Positions 43,310-53,389 of a stretch of 64,000 nt of DNA are shown here, piece after piece; within the stretch, counting starts at the first letter, position 1; every line of letters begins with the position of its first letter. This DNA comes from Rhodocyclaceae bacterium (GTDB lineage: Bacteria > Pseudomonadota > Gammaproteobacteria > Burkholderiales > Rhodocyclaceae): assembly GCA_013426785.1 (NCBI GenBank), contig JACDZI010000006.1, forward strand, positions 1 through 64,000, read 5' to 3'. A program made the translations under genes and the position numbers. Under the pieces are notes generated by a model that was given only the letters and a program-made list of their open reading frames with translations, was not told the DNA's origin and ran no database searches.

Positions 43310-44263
43310 ATGAAAGTCCTGGCCGGCGACCTGGGCGGCACCAAGGCGCTGCTCGGCATTGCCGAGATTTCCGGCGACCGGCCGGAATTTATCCTCACCC
43401 GCCGTCTCGCCAGCGCCGACTTTTCCGGGCCGGAGGCCTTGCTGGCAGCGTTCCAGACCGAGGCGAGCACGCAGATGCAGGGTATCGCCGCCGCCTGCCT
43501 GGCGGTAGCCGGCCCGGTGGAGGCGGATGGTCGCCGCGCCAGTTTTACCAACCTGCCCTGGCAGGCCGACGCAGCGGAACTCGCAGCGGAATTGGGCATG
43601 CCGGTCCGGCTGACCAACGACTTCGTTGCAGTGGCGGCCGGGATCGCGGCGCTCGCCAACGATCAGCGTCTTGTGCTTCAGACCGGCGAACCGCTGGCCG
43701 ACGGCGTGCGGCTGGTGATCGGACCCGGCACCGGACTGGGCATGGCGGTACTGGTTCCGGACGGCAATGGATTCAAGATACTGCCGGGCGAGGGCGGCCA
43801 TGTCGGCTTTGCGCCGATGGACGAGACACAACTCCGGGTATGGTCGGCCCTGATGGAAGGTCATGGCCGCGTGACCGCCGAGCGAGTCATTTCCGGCCCC
43901 GGGTTGGCGGCGATCCACGAGATACTGTCCGGTGAGTCCTGCGATCCGGCCGAGGTCGGCACGCGCGCGTTGGCCGGTGAGGCGACGGCCAGGCGCTCGG
44001 TCGATCTGTTCCTGGCCGCCTATGGCGCCTTTGCCGGCGATATGGCGCTGACGCTGCTGGCGCGCGGCGGCGTTTTTCTCGCCGGGGGTGTCACGCAGAA
44101 TCTGCTGTCGCTGATGGATGCGGGCGTTTTCATGGCGGCTTTCAAGGCCAAGACCGAGCATGCCACCCTGGCCTGCCGCATGCCCGTGGTCGTGGTGAAG
44201 GATGCAGAAATCGGCCTCAAGGGCGCCGCCCTGCTTGCCGGCCAACAGGAGATTTGTCATTGA
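43310..44263 (+). CDS. glk: glucokinase
   Basis: An ASKHA-fold glucokinase of the proteobacterial Glk type, 317 residues: phosphate loop LAGDLGGTKALLGI, substrate region FTNLPWQADA and LTNDFVAVAAG with the catalytic Asp, IGPGTGLGMAVLV, GEGGHVGFAP, and GGVTQNL. It phosphorylates glucose and so links free glucose from glycogen or maltodextrin breakdown to the pgi and glg genes behind it. Repeat copy M is read antisense in frame as RLASADFS near residues 32-39. It starts 7 nt after thyA. Confidence 0.93.
   Translation: MKVLAGDLGGTKALLGIAEISGDRPEFILTRRLASADFSGPEALLAAFQTEASTQMQGIAAACLAVAGPVEADGRRASFTNLPWQADAAELAAELGMPVRLTNDFVAVAAGIAALANDQRLVLQTGEPLADGVRLVIGPGTGLGMAVLVPDGNGFKILPGEGGHVGFAPMDETQLRVWSALMEGHGRVTAERVISGPGLAAIHEILSGESCDPAEVGTRALAGEATARRSVDLFLAAYGAFAGDMALTLLARGGVFLAGGVTQNLLSLMDAGVFMAAFKAKTEHATLACRMPVVVVKDAEIGLKGAALLAGQQEICH
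43401..43426 (-). repeat. dispersed 25-nt repeat, copy M (inside glk)
   Basis: A copy with GAGACGGC at its 3' end, antisense to glk, and translated from the gene strand as RLASADFS. Confidence 0.85.
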
Positions 44264-44345
44264 GCGGTAACCCGCTTGGTTGTATAAAGAGAACCACCCT
44301 AAGAACTTTGCGAATATCGACTTGAAATCCAACGAGGAGCACATC

Positions 44346-44684
44346 ATGGCAACAGCGAGCAAGTCCACTACCAAACCGGCCGTCCCACCCAAAGCAGCCA
44401 AGGTCGTAACGCCGTCTCCTGCCAAGCCGGTTACCAGAGCAGCCGCCAAGCCAGCTACCAAAGCAGCAGTCAAGCCTGCGGCCAAAAAAGCCGAAGGCAC
44501 CAAAAAGTCAGCTCCGTCAGGACGTCCCGCACTGGCGCCCGACCAGCGGCGCTTCTACATCGAGGTTGCGGCCTACTATATCGCCGAGCGGCGTGGTTTC
44601 GAGGGCAGTAGCGAACTGGAAGACTGGGTGCAGGCCGAAGCCGAGATCGATCGGTTGTTGGACGACGGCATACTGAATCCATAA
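44346..44684 (+). CDS. DUF2934 protein with a Lys/Ala/Pro-rich N-terminus
   Basis: A 112-residue protein. The first 60 residues are built of KPA/KAA-type steps ([28 protein letters not shown]), like histone H1 tails; the last 45 form a DUF2934 domain ([29 protein letters not shown]). The function of DUF2934 is unknown; it often occurs beside glycogen/trehalose genes. The start has a GAGGAG ribosome site, and an upstream Met in frame does not. Repeat-like copy N encodes KKSAPSGRP at the junction of the two parts. The stop is 5 nt from glgC. Confidence 0.85.
   Translation: MATASKSTTKPAVPPKAAKVVTPSPAKPVTRAAAKPATKAAVKPAAKKAEGTKKSAPSGRPALAPDQRRFYIEVAAYYIAERRGFEGSSELEDWVQAEAEIDRLLDDGILNP
44502..44526 (+). 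repeat. dispersed 25-nt repeat, diverged copy N
   Basis: A diverged match (AAAAGTCAGCTCCG then TCAGGACGTC) with five differences from the core, in frame in the DUF2934 gene. It could be a chance match in a Lys/Pro-rich stretch. Confidence 0.45.
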
Positions 44685-44688
44685 CATC

Positions 44689-45993
44689 ATGCAAAACGAT
44701 TTGCCACTCAATGATCCGCATGCCCTGCATGGTCGTTTCGTCAGCCACCTGACCCGGTCGACCTACGCCATCATCCTCGCCGGGGGCCGCGGCAGCCGGC
44801 TGATGCAACTGACCGATTGGCGCTCCAAGCCGGCTGTGCCTTTCGGCGGCAAGTTCCGCATCCTCGATTTCACCTTGTCAAACTGCGTCAATTCCGGCAT
44901 CCGGCGCATCGGTGTGGCCACGCAATACAAGGCGCAAAGCCTGATCCGTCACTTGCAGCGCGGCTGGAGTTTCCTTGATGGCCGCTTTGACGAGTTCATC
45001 GACCTCTTGCCCGCGCAACAGCAGGTTGGCGAAGACTGGTACCAGGGCACCGCCGACGCGGTGTTTCAGAACATCGACCTCTTGCGCCGCAACGAGCCGA
45101 AATACATCCTGATCCTGTCCGGTGACCACGTCTACAAGATGGACTATGGACGCATGTTGGCTCAGCATGCGCAGATGGAAGCCGACCTGACCATCGCCTG
45201 CATGGATGTACCGATCGAGGAGGCGAGTGCCTTCGGCGTGATGGGCGCCAACGATGAGGGCCGTATCACCAGCTTTGCCGAAAAGCCGAAGCAGCCGGCT
45301 TGCATCCCCGGGCAGCCCGAGCGGGCGCTGGCGAACATGGGCGTCTATGTCTTCAACGCGGCCTTTCTCTACGAGCAGCTCATTCGCGATGCGGACGACC
45401 CGCATTCCGATCACGATTTCGGCAAGAACGTCATCCCGCACATCATCTCGCGCTATCGTGCCTTCGCTCACAGTTTTGACGAGAGCTGCGTTGGCGTGCC
45501 CGACAACGGCGTGCCCTACTGGCGCGATGTCGGCACGGTGGACGCCTACTGGGAGGCCAATATCGAGCTGTCCAAGGTCTCGCCCGAACTCAACATGTAC
45601 GACGATGAGTGGCCGATCTGGACGCATCAGGAACAGTTGCCTCCGGCCAAGTTCGTCTTCGACGAGGAAGACCGGCGCGGCATGGCGATCGATTCGCTGG
45701 TCTCCGGCGGCGACATCATCAGTGGCGCGGTGGTGCGGCGCTCGCTGCTGTTTTCGAGCGTCTTCATTCATAGCTGGTCAACGGTCGAGGATTCGGTGAT
45801 CCTGCCCAACTGCGAGATCGGTCGCCGCTGCAAGATTCGTCGTGCGGTGATCGACAAGAACTGCAAGGTACCGGACGACATGACCATCGGCTACGACGTC
45901 GAGGTGGATCGCAAGCGCTTCCATGTGACAGAAAAGGGCATCACGCTAGTAACGCCGGAAATGCTCGGCCAGCGCATCCACCAGATCCGCTAG
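44689..45993 (+). CDS. glgC: glucose-1-phosphate adenylyltransferase
   Basis: Makes ADP-glucose, the committed step of glycogen synthesis. The 434-residue enzyme has the nucleotidyltransferase loop [38 protein letters not shown], the substrate Lys region ([20 protein letters not shown]) and a C-terminal left-handed beta helix (about 300-420). The basic N-terminal residues that bind fructose 1,6-bisphosphate in E. coli are partly kept, so allosteric control is likely. It opens the glg series. Confidence 0.97.
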   Translation: MQNDLPLNDPHALHGRFVSHLTRSTYAIILAGGRGSRLMQLTDWRSKPAVPFGGKFRILDFTLSNCVNSGIRRIGVATQYKAQSLIRHLQRGWSFLDGRFDEFIDLLPAQQQVGEDWYQGTADAVFQNIDLLRRNEPKYILILSGDHVYKMDYGRMLAQHAQMEADLTIACMDVPIEEASAFGVMGANDEGRITSFAEKPKQPACIPGQPERALANMGVYVFNAAFLYEQLIRDADDPHSDHDFGKNVIPHIISRYRAFAHSFDESCVGVPDNGVPYWRDVGTVDAYWEANIELSKVSPELNMYDDEWPIWTHQEQLPPAKFVFDEEDRRGMAIDSLVSGGDIISGAVVRRSLLFSSVFIHSWSTVEDSVILPNCEIGRRCKIRRAVIDKNCKVPDDMTIGYDVEVDRKRFHVTEKGITLVTPEMLGQRIHQIR

Positions 45994-46024
45994 GGACGTC
46001 ACCCCTTTCCCGGCGAGCGCTCCC

Positions 46025-47728
46025 ATGTCATCCTCAATCAAGCGGCTTGATCTGGTTTTCCTCTGGCACATGCACCAGCCGGATTATCGCGACCACGCGA
46101 CCGGCGAGTTCGCCATGCCCTGGACCTGCCTGCACGCGCTCAAGGATTACACCGACATGGCGGCCCACCTGGAGCGCCATCCGGGCATCCGCGCGGTGGT
46201 CAACTTCGTGCCGGTGCTGCTCGACCAGATCGACGACTATGTCGACCAGTTCGCCACTGGCAGTTTCCGCGATCCGCTGTTGCGGCTGCTGGCCACCCCC
46301 GACCCCGATGCGTTGACCAACGCAGAACGACGCCTGCTGCTGGACGCTTGTTTCCGTTGCCACCTGCCCACGATGCTGGTGCCCTTCCCGCGTTTCCGGC
46401 GCCTGCACGAGCTGCACGAATTGCTGGCCCGCGAGGGCGAGCAGGCACTGGCCTATCTCTCCGGTGCCTATCTAGCCGACCTGGTCACCTGGTACCACTT
46501 GGTGTGGACCGGCGAGACCGAGCGCCGCCGCGAGCCGCTACTGGCCGAACTGATGGCCAAGGGCGAAGGCTTCAGCCTGGATGACCGTCGCCGTCTGCTG
46601 GCCTATATCGGCCACACCCTCGCAGCGCTGGTGCCGCGTTATCGCGCCCTGCGGGAGCGCGGCCAGGTCGAGTTGTCCGCTACCCCCTATAGCCATCCCC
46701 TGGCACCGCTGATGCTCGATTTTCAGTCGGCACTTGAGGCCCAACCCGACGCGCCCCTGCCGCTGGCGGCCGTATATCCCGGTGGCCGCGACCGCATCGG
46801 CCGGCATCTCGATGCTGCCATGACCAGCCATGCCGCCCGTTTCGGTGCCCCGCCGACGGGATTGTGGCCGGCCGAAGGCGCCGTTTCCGCTGCCTTTGTG
46901 CAACTGGCGGCGGGTCATGGTTGCCGCTGGATGGCCAGTGGTGGCCAGGTGCTGAAGAACAGCCTGGCCGCGGCTACGGCTGACACCAACCGACTCTGGA
47001 AGCTTGCCGGCGCGCCCGGTATCGATCTCTTCTTTCGCGACGACCAGCTTTCCGACCTGATCGGTTTCGAGTATGCGAAATGGCATGGCCGCGATGCCGC
47101 CGCCCATTTCATCGCCCGGCTGGAGGCCATTGCCGCCGCCGCGCCGGCCGGGGAAACCCCGGTGGTGAGCGTGATGCTCGACGGCGAGAATGCCTGGGAG
47201 ACCTATCCTTACAACGGCTATTTCTTTTTCGACGATCTCTATGAGTTGCTCGATGCGCACCCCTTCATCCGTACCCGCACTTTCGCCGAGGTGATTGACG
47301 ATGCGGACCGAACCCCGTCGACGGAGTTGCCGCGCCTCACCGCCGGCAGTTGGGTGTATGGCACCTTTTCCACCTGGATCGGCGATCCGGCCAAGAACCA
47401 CGCCTGGGATCTGTTGTGCGCCGCCAAGCACAGCTACGACCAGGTGCTGGCGAGCGGGCGCCTGTCGCCGGACGAGACGGTGAGTGCCGAGGCGCAACTC
47501 GTCGTATGCGAAAGCTCGGACTGGTTCTGGTGGTTCGGCGACTACAATCCCGCCCGCTCGGTGGCAGATTTCGATAGCCTGTTCCGCCGCAATCTCGCGA
47601 ATCTCTATCGCTGCCTGCATCTACCCCCCCCGTCCCAGCTTGAGGTACCCATTTCATCAGGGCGCATGGACGGCGAGATGGTGGCGGCCGGTGGCACCAT
47701 GCGCCGCGCAGGCGAACAAGCCCCGTAG
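46025..47728 (+). CDS. glycoside hydrolase family 57 protein
   Basis: A 567-residue GH57 enzyme. The N-terminal FLWHMHQPDY is the family's first motif, the nucleophile is the Glu in GLWPAEGAVS (near residue 282), and the general acid is the Asp in VMLDGENAWETYPYNG (near residue 386). GH57 enzymes include alpha-amylases, 4-alpha-glucanotransferases and branching enzymes; the length and the place between glgC and glgP favour an amylase or glucanotransferase acting on glycogen. No separate GlgB or GlgX gene is in the window, so this enzyme may cover branching or debranching; that is speculative. No signal peptide. Confidence 0.9.
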   Translation: MSSSIKRLDLVFLWHMHQPDYRDHATGEFAMPWTCLHALKDYTDMAAHLERHPGIRAVVNFVPVLLDQIDDYVDQFATGSFRDPLLRLLATPDPDALTNAERRLLLDACFRCHLPTMLVPFPRFRRLHELHELLAREGEQALAYLSGAYLADLVTWYHLVWTGETERRREPLLAELMAKGEGFSLDDRRRLLAYIGHTLAALVPRYRALRERGQVELSATPYSHPLAPLMLDFQSALEAQPDAPLPLAAVYPGGRDRIGRHLDAAMTSHAARFGAPPTGLWPAEGAVSAAFVQLAAGHGCRWMASGGQVLKNSLAAATADTNRLWKLAGAPGIDLFFRDDQLSDLIGFEYAKWHGRDAAAHFIARLEAIAAAAPAGETPVVSVMLDGENAWETYPYNGYFFFDDLYELLDAHPFIRTRTFAEVIDDADRTPSTELPRLTAGSWVYGTFSTWIGDPAKNHAWDLLCAAKHSYDQVLASGRLSPDETVSAEAQLVVCESSDWFWWFGDYNPARSVADFDSLFRRNLANLYRCLHLPPPSQLEVPISSGRMDGEMVAAGGTMRRAGEQAP

Positions 47729-47762
47729 AATCGGGTCAACTCAGGACTGAACGGAAACCATC

Positions 47763-50324
47763 ATGGCCGGCACTCTCTACCAACTCGAAGTGAACCCCAA
47801 GCTCCCGGCGCGCCTTGCCCGCCTCGAGGAAATCTCCAACAACCTCTGGTATAGCTGGGACCGGCCCACGCGGCTGATGTTCGCCCGCCTCGGCCAGAAG
47901 CTGTGGGGCGCGGTCGGCCACAGCCCGAAGGCCTTCCTCAAGCGCGTCGACCAGCACCGCCTCGACGAGGCGGCCAAGGATCCCGTATTCCTCGGCACGC
48001 TGGCCCAGGTGCTGTCGGCCTTCGACAACTATCATGAAAACCGGCGCCCGGAACACGGCCACGGCCTGCCGGAAGGCGGCCTGATCGCCTATTTCTGCGC
48101 CGAATTCGGTTTCCACGAGAGCCTGCCGATCTATTCCGGCGGCCTCGGCATCCTGGCAGGCGACCACTGCAAGACCGCCAGCGACATGAACCTGCCCTTC
48201 GTCGGCATCGGCCTGCTCTATCGCCAGGGTTACTTCCTGCAGAGCATCGACGGCGAAGGTCGCCAGCACGCGCTCTATAACGAAGCCGACTTCGACGACC
48301 TGCCGGTCACGCCGGTGTTGCGTGCTGACGGTTCCGACCTGAAGGTCACCTTGCGCCTGCCGGGTCGCGACCTGCTGATCAAGGTGTGGTCCACGCGCGT
48401 CGGCCACATCACCCTCTACCTGCTCGATACCGACATTCCCGGCAACTCCGAAGCGGATCGCCATATCGCGCACCGCCTCTATGGCGGCGACCGCACCACC
48501 CGCCTCGAACAGGAGATCGTGCTGGGCATGGGCGGTGTGCTGGCCCTGGCCGCGATGGGCCTGCAGCCGACCGTTTGGCACATCAACGAGGGCCATGCCG
48601 CCTTCCTGATCCTCGAACGCGTCCGTGCGCTGATCAAGGCCGGCATCGACTTCCCGGCCGCCCTCGAAGCGGTGGCAACCAATACGGTATTCACCACCCA
48701 CACACCGGTGCCGGCCGGACACGACCATTTCGCCGACGACGTGATCCGCAACTATTTCGGGGAATTCTGCAAGGATGTCGGCTGCGACCTCGCCAGCTTC
48801 ATTGCGCTGGGCCATATCGACCAGCAGCCCGATTTCAACATGACGGCACTGGCCATTCGCGGTTCGCGCTTCCAGAACGGCGTGTCACGCATTCATGGGG
48901 ATGTCTCCGCGGACATTTGTTCCAGTCTGTGGCCGCAGATCGAGCCGGCCGAGAACCCGATCGCCTACGTCACCAACGGCGTGCATGTGCCGACCTTCCT
49001 GTCGGACCTGTGGCACGACACTTTCGACCGCGTGCTCGGGCCGGCCTGGCGTCAGCGCCTGACCGATGCGCAGTGCTGGTCGGAAATCCACGCCATCCCG
49101 GACCATACCTTCTGGAGCGTGCGCCAGTCGATCAAGGCGCAGATGCTGCATCTGGTACGCTATCGCGTCACCCAGCAGCATGTGCGCAACCAGAGTTCGC
49201 AGTCGCACATTGATCGCCTGCTGCGGCTGGCCGATCCGGAAAACCCTAATGTACTGACCATCGGCTTCGCCCGTCGCTTTGCCACCTACAAGCGTGCCAC
49301 GCTGCTGTTCCGCGACCTTGCCCGCCTGCAGCGCATCATCTGCAACCCGGAGCGGCCGGTGCTGTTAATCTTCGCCGGCAAGGCCCACCCGGCCGACAAG
49401 CCGGGCCAGGAGTTCATCCGCCGTATCCATGAAGTCGCGCAGATGCCGGAGTTCGAGGGCCACATTCTCATTGTCGAGGGTTACGACCTGCGGCTGGCGC
49501 GACGCTTGGTATCGGGCGTCGATGTCTGGCTCAACAACCCGATCTACCCGCTCGAAGCCTCCGGTACCTCGGGCATGAAGGCCGGACTCAACGGCGTCAT
49601 CAACCTGTCGGTGCTCGATGGCTGGTGGGGCGAAGGATTTCAGCAGAGCGACGAAGGCGCCAATGGCTGGGCGATCAAGCCCGCCTCCAGCATTCACGAC
49701 GACGAGCGACGCGACCAGGAAGAAGGCCGCTCGCTCTACGAGACCTTGCAGGACCGGGTGGTCCCGCTCTACTACGCACGCGGGCCGATGGGCTACTCGC
49801 CCGGCTGGGTGCACAAGGCCAAGCGTTCCATCGCGACGATTACGCCGCGCTTCAACTCGCAGCGCATGGTCGGCGAATACGTCACCAAATACTACGGCCC
49901 GGCCGATCACCAGTGGCGGCTGAAAAGCGCGGATAACTTCGCCGCCGCGCGCGCGCTGGCGGAGTGGAAGCACAAGGTGCAGCAGTCCTGGCCGAAGATC
50001 AGCCTGCGTCGGGCCGATAGTCCGCAACGGCGCCTGGGTTTCGGCGAGAGCCTGCGCATCGAGGTGGCGGTCCGCCTCGATGGCCTGTCCGCCGACGATG
50101 TCGCCGTCGAAATGCTGCTGGCGCGGCCGAGCGCCAACGCCAAGTCGCGGCCGCCGCGCCGCCTGTTTTTCGATTACCGGGGACCCGGCGAGGACGGCGA
50201 AAGCCTGTTCGTGCTGGATCTGACGCCGGAAGTCTGTGGCAAGATCGACTACCGCATCCGTGCCTATCCGCATCACGAACACCTCACCCACCCCTTTGAA
50301 ATGGGCATGATGCTCTGGCTATAG
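47763..50324 (+). CDS. glgP: alpha-glucan phosphorylase
   Basis: An 853-residue phosphorylase of the bacterial type with an N-terminal DUF3417 domain (about 10-120; LARLEEISNNLWYSWD). It releases glucose 1-phosphate from alpha-1,4-glucan. The PLP region reads EASGTSGMKAGLNGVINLSVLDGWW with the cofactor Lys near residue 605; TIGFARRFATYKRATLL and FAGKAHPADKPGQ bind phosphate and sugar. The length is typical of this branch (about 850) and not of the E. coli GlgP branch (815). It ends 7 nt before pgi. Confidence 0.95.
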   Translation: MAGTLYQLEVNPKLPARLARLEEISNNLWYSWDRPTRLMFARLGQKLWGAVGHSPKAFLKRVDQHRLDEAAKDPVFLGTLAQVLSAFDNYHENRRPEHGHGLPEGGLIAYFCAEFGFHESLPIYSGGLGILAGDHCKTASDMNLPFVGIGLLYRQGYFLQSIDGEGRQHALYNEADFDDLPVTPVLRADGSDLKVTLRLPGRDLLIKVWSTRVGHITLYLLDTDIPGNSEADRHIAHRLYGGDRTTRLEQEIVLGMGGVLALAAMGLQPTVWHINEGHAAFLILERVRALIKAGIDFPAALEAVATNTVFTTHTPVPAGHDHFADDVIRNYFGEFCKDVGCDLASFIALGHIDQQPDFNMTALAIRGSRFQNGVSRIHGDVSADICSSLWPQIEPAENPIAYVTNGVHVPTFLSDLWHDTFDRVLGPAWRQRLTDAQCWSEIHAIPDHTFWSVRQSIKAQMLHLVRYRVTQQHVRNQSSQSHIDRLLRLADPENPNVLTIGFARRFATYKRATLLFRDLARLQRIICNPERPVLLIFAGKAHPADKPGQEFIRRIHEVAQMPEFEGHILIVEGYDLRLARRLVSGVDVWLNNPIYPLEASGTSGMKAGLNGVINLSVLDGWWGEGFQQSDEGANGWAIKPASSIHDDERRDQEEGRSLYETLQDRVVPLYYARGPMGYSPGWVHKAKRSIATITPRFNSQRMVGEYVTKYYGPADHQWRLKSADNFAAARALAEWKHKVQQSWPKISLRRADSPQRRLGFGESLRIEVAVRLDGLSADDVAVEMLLARPSANAKSRPPRRLFFDYRGPGEDGESLFVLDLTPEVCGKIDYRIRAYPHHEHLTHPFEMGMMLWL

Positions 50325-50331
50325 TTATGCC

Positions 50332-51927
50332 ATGACGCCGATCCTGAACACCCCGGCGTGGAAACACGCCGAGCGCAACGCCCACGGCCTGCGCGATGTC
50401 CATCTGCGCGAACTGTTCGAGCACGACCCGCAACGCTTCCAGCGTCTGTCGGTGCGCTGGAACGACTGGCTGCTTGACCTGTCCAAGCAGCGCATCGCTC
50501 CCGCGACCCTGCCGATCCTGGCTGGACTGTGGGATACCGCTGACGTACCGGGCTGGATCGCCCGCATGCGCGCCGGCGAGAAGATCAATCACACCGAAGA
50601 CCGCGCCGTGCTGCACACTGCCCTGCGCGAACAGACGCCCCGTCCCGAAGTGGCCACCGTGCTGGCGAAGATGCGCGACTTCTGCGCCGCGATCCATTCC
50701 GGACAGTGGCGCGGCGCGACCGGCGAGACCATCACCGATGTGGTGAACATCGGCATCGGCGGCTCCGACCTCGGCCCGCGTATGGCCACCCGGGCGCTCG
50801 CCGCCCAGTGCTTGCCGCAGATGAAGGTGCATTACGTCGCCAACGTCGATGGCGCCGACCTCGCTACCACGCTGGCCGGCCTGGCCCCGCAACGCACCCT
50901 GTTCGTGATCGCCAGCAAGACCTTCACCACCCAGGAGACGATGCAGAATGCCGCTTCGGCGCGCGCCTGGCTGACCGCCGCGCTGGGTGAGGCGGCGGTG
51001 TCCCGCCACTTCGTCGCCGTCTCGACGGCACTCGACAAGGTGGCCGCTTTCGGCATCGACCTGGCCAATGCCTTCGGCTTCTGGGACTGGGTGGGCGGGC
51101 GCTTCTCGCTGTGGTCGGCGATCGGCCTGCCGCTGGCGCTGGCCATCGGCTTCGACAAGTTCGAAGCTTTGCTGGCCGGTGCACGGGCGATGGACGAGCA
51201 TTTCTTCAGTGCGCCGCCGCAGGAGAACCTGCCGGCGCTGCTGGCGCTGGTTGATCTGTGGAATGCCGATTTTTTCGGCCTGCAGACCTGCGCCGTGCTG
51301 CCTTACAGCCAGTCGCTCGAACTGCTGCCGCGCTATTTGCAGCAACTCGAGATGGAAAGCCTCGGCAAGCATATTGACCGGGACGGCAAGCTGGTCGGCT
51401 GCCCGACCCTGCCCATCCTCTGGGGTGAGGCCGGCACCAACGGCCAGCATGCCTTCTACCAGTTGCTGCATCAGGGTGGCCGACCGCTGGCCTGCGAATT
51501 CATCGCCTGCAAGGAAGCTGATTTCCCGGTGCCGGGCCACCACGAAAAGCTGCTGGCCAACTGCTTCGCGCAGAGCGCCGCGCTGATGAAGGGCAAGACC
51601 GAGGCCGAGGCGCTCGCCGAACTGGAGGGCGCCGTCCCGCCAGGGCCGAGTTTTTTGGCGCCGTACAAGATATTTCCCGGCAACCAGCCCTCCACCACGC
51701 TGCTGCTGCCGCGCCTCGACCCATACAACCTCGGTGCCCTGGTCGCCCTCTACGAGCACAAGGTATTCACCCTCGGCGTGCTGTGGCATATCAATGCCTT
51801 CGACCAGTGGGGCGTCGAATATGGCAAGCAGATCGCCGGTACGCTGCTGCCGATGATCGAAGGCAAGACGGCGATCGGCGGCGTCGACAGTTCGACCGCC
51901 GGCTTGATCGCGGCATGCAAAGCTTGA
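50332..51927 (+). CDS. pgi: glucose-6-phosphate isomerase
   Basis: Interconverts glucose 6-phosphate and fructose 6-phosphate. The 531-residue protein has NIGIGGSDLGPRMA, SKTFTTQETMQNA, FWDWVGGRFSLWSAIGLPLA, GEAGTNGQHAFYQLLHQG with the catalytic His, and NAFDQWGVEYGKQIA. Repeat-like copy O is read as AVPPGPSF in the variable loop before LAPYKIFPGN. It is placed between glgP and glgA, connecting glycogen turnover to glycolysis. Confidence 0.96.
   Translation: MTPILNTPAWKHAERNAHGLRDVHLRELFEHDPQRFQRLSVRWNDWLLDLSKQRIAPATLPILAGLWDTADVPGWIARMRAGEKINHTEDRAVLHTALREQTPRPEVATVLAKMRDFCAAIHSGQWRGATGETITDVVNIGIGGSDLGPRMATRALAAQCLPQMKVHYVANVDGADLATTLAGLAPQRTLFVIASKTFTTQETMQNAASARAWLTAALGEAAVSRHFVAVSTALDKVAAFGIDLANAFGFWDWVGGRFSLWSAIGLPLALAIGFDKFEALLAGARAMDEHFFSAPPQENLPALLALVDLWNADFFGLQTCAVLPYSQSLELLPRYLQQLEMESLGKHIDRDGKLVGCPTLPILWGEAGTNGQHAFYQLLHQGGRPLACEFIACKEADFPVPGHHEKLLANCFAQSAALMKGKTEAEALAELEGAVPPGPSFLAPYKIFPGNQPSTTLLLPRLDPYNLGALVALYEHKVFTLGVLWHINAFDQWGVEYGKQIAGTLLPMIEGKTAIGGVDSSTAGLIAACKA
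51631..51656 (-). repeat. dispersed 25-nt repeat, copy O (inside pgi)
   Basis: A copy with two changes in the core (GGGCCGAG where the consensus has GCGCCGAC), antisense to pgi, and read from the gene strand as AVPPGPSF. Confidence 0.7.
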
Positions 51928-51937
51928 AGGTTTTGCC

Positions 51938-53389
51938 GTGAAAGTTTTATTCGCCACCTCCGAGATCGCGCCCTGGGTCAAGACCGGTGGCCTCGGCGAT
52001 GTCGCCGCGGCGCTGCCGCAGGCGTTGGTTGCCGCCGGGGCGGAACTGCGTGTGCTGGTACCCGGTTATCCGCCGCTGCGCGCCGCGTTCCCCAAGGCCA
52101 AGCGTATCGCCCGTTTCGATACGCTCGGCGGCGCGTGGCCGGCGTGCAACCTGCTCGAAGCGCAGCGGTCGGACGGCGTGCCGTTCTGGTTGCTCGACTG
52201 TCCGGAACTCTTCGATCGCCCCGGCAGCCCCTATCTCGGCCCCGAAGGCATCGACTGGCTGGACAACCACCTGCGCTACGGCCTGCTGTCGCGGGTGGCA
52301 GCGCGCCTGGCCAGCCATGCCAGCCCGCTCGATTGGCGCCCCGACATCCTCCACTGCCATGACTGGCAGACGGCGCTGGCGCCATACTACCTGCGCCTGT
52401 ACGAAGGCGGCGGGGCCGCGTCGGTGCTGACCATCCACAACCTGGCCTTCCAGGGCGTGTTTCCCGCAACCGTCTTGACCGAACTGGGCCTTGGCGCGGC
52501 TGACTGGCATATCGACGGCGTGGAGTATTACGGTACCCTGTCCTTTCTCAAGGCCGGCCTGCGCCATGCCGATGCGCTGACCACCGTCAGTCCCACCTAT
52601 GCCCGCGAGATCCAGACCGAGACCGAAGGCATGGGCCTTCAGGGTTTGCTGCAAACCCGTGCCGACGAACTGACCGGCATCCTCAATGGCATCGACACGG
52701 CGGTCTGGAACCCGGCGACCGACACGCTGCTATCGAAGAATTACGACCGCGCCCACCTCGACGGCAAGGCGGTCTGCAAGGCAGCCCTGCAAGCGCAGGT
52801 CGGGCTGGATGCGCGCAAGGATTGTCCGCTCTTCGGCGTCGTCAGCCGCCTCACCGCACAGAAGGGGCTCGATCTGGTGTCCGACATCGGCGCGGCGCTG
52901 GTGGACCTGCCGGCGCAGCTCGTCGTGCTGGGCAGCGGCGACAAGGCGCTCGAAGCGGCCTTCCGCGATCTGGCGGCGACCTACCCGCAGCAGGTGGCCG
53001 TGACCATCGGTTTCGACGAAGCCCTGGCGCATCGTATCGAGGCCGGTGCCGACCTCTTCCTGATGCCCTCGCGCTTCGAACCCTGCGGCCTCAACCAGAT
53101 GTACAGCCTGGCCTACGGCACGCCGCCGCTGGTGCGGGCGACCGGCGGCCTCGCCGACACGGTAGTGAATTGCTCGCCGGCCGGCCTGGCCGACGGCAGC
53201 GCCAACGGTTTCGTCTGCCAGGAGGCGACTGCGGAACTGATCCTCGCCACCGCGCGCTGGGCGGCGGAGGTCTGGGCCGACAAGAAACGCTGGCGGCAAC
53301 TGCAAAAGAACGCGATGGCCGGCGACTACAGTTGGACCGGGCCGGCGCAACGCTACCTGCAACTCTACCGGAGCCTGCGACCGGCATGA
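51938..53389 (+). CDS. glgA: glycogen synthase (ADP-glucose type)
   Basis: A 483-residue GT5 glycosyltransferase that adds glucose from ADP-glucose to alpha-1,4-glucan. The N-terminal KTGGLGDVAAALP is the ADP-glucose-binding loop, DWQTALAPYY and TIHNLAFQG follow, and the C-terminal domain has VSRLTAQKGLDL and LMPSRFEPCGLNQMYSLAYGT. It lies 10 nt behind pgi and overlaps folA by four bases (ATGA), so folA is translated as part of the glycogen operon. Confidence 0.97.
   Translation: MKVLFATSEIAPWVKTGGLGDVAAALPQALVAAGAELRVLVPGYPPLRAAFPKAKRIARFDTLGGAWPACNLLEAQRSDGVPFWLLDCPELFDRPGSPYLGPEGIDWLDNHLRYGLLSRVAARLASHASPLDWRPDILHCHDWQTALAPYYLRLYEGGGAASVLTIHNLAFQGVFPATVLTELGLGAADWHIDGVEYYGTLSFLKAGLRHADALTTVSPTYAREIQTETEGMGLQGLLQTRADELTGILNGIDTAVWNPATDTLLSKNYDRAHLDGKAVCKAALQAQVGLDARKDCPLFGVVSRLTAQKGLDLVSDIGAALVDLPAQLVVLGSGDKALEAAFRDLAATYPQQVAVTIGFDEALAHRIEAGADLFLMPSRFEPCGLNQMYSLAYGTPPLVRATGGLADTVVNCSPAGLADGSANGFVCQEATAELILATARWAAEVWADKKRWRQLQKNAMAGDYSWTGPAQRYLQLYRSLRPA

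Noticed and set aside
42481-43659. N-terminal extension of the aminopeptidase frame over thyA and glk
   Set aside because: The extension is antisense to two well-supported genes. The Met at 42480 has a ribosome site and gives the usual length.
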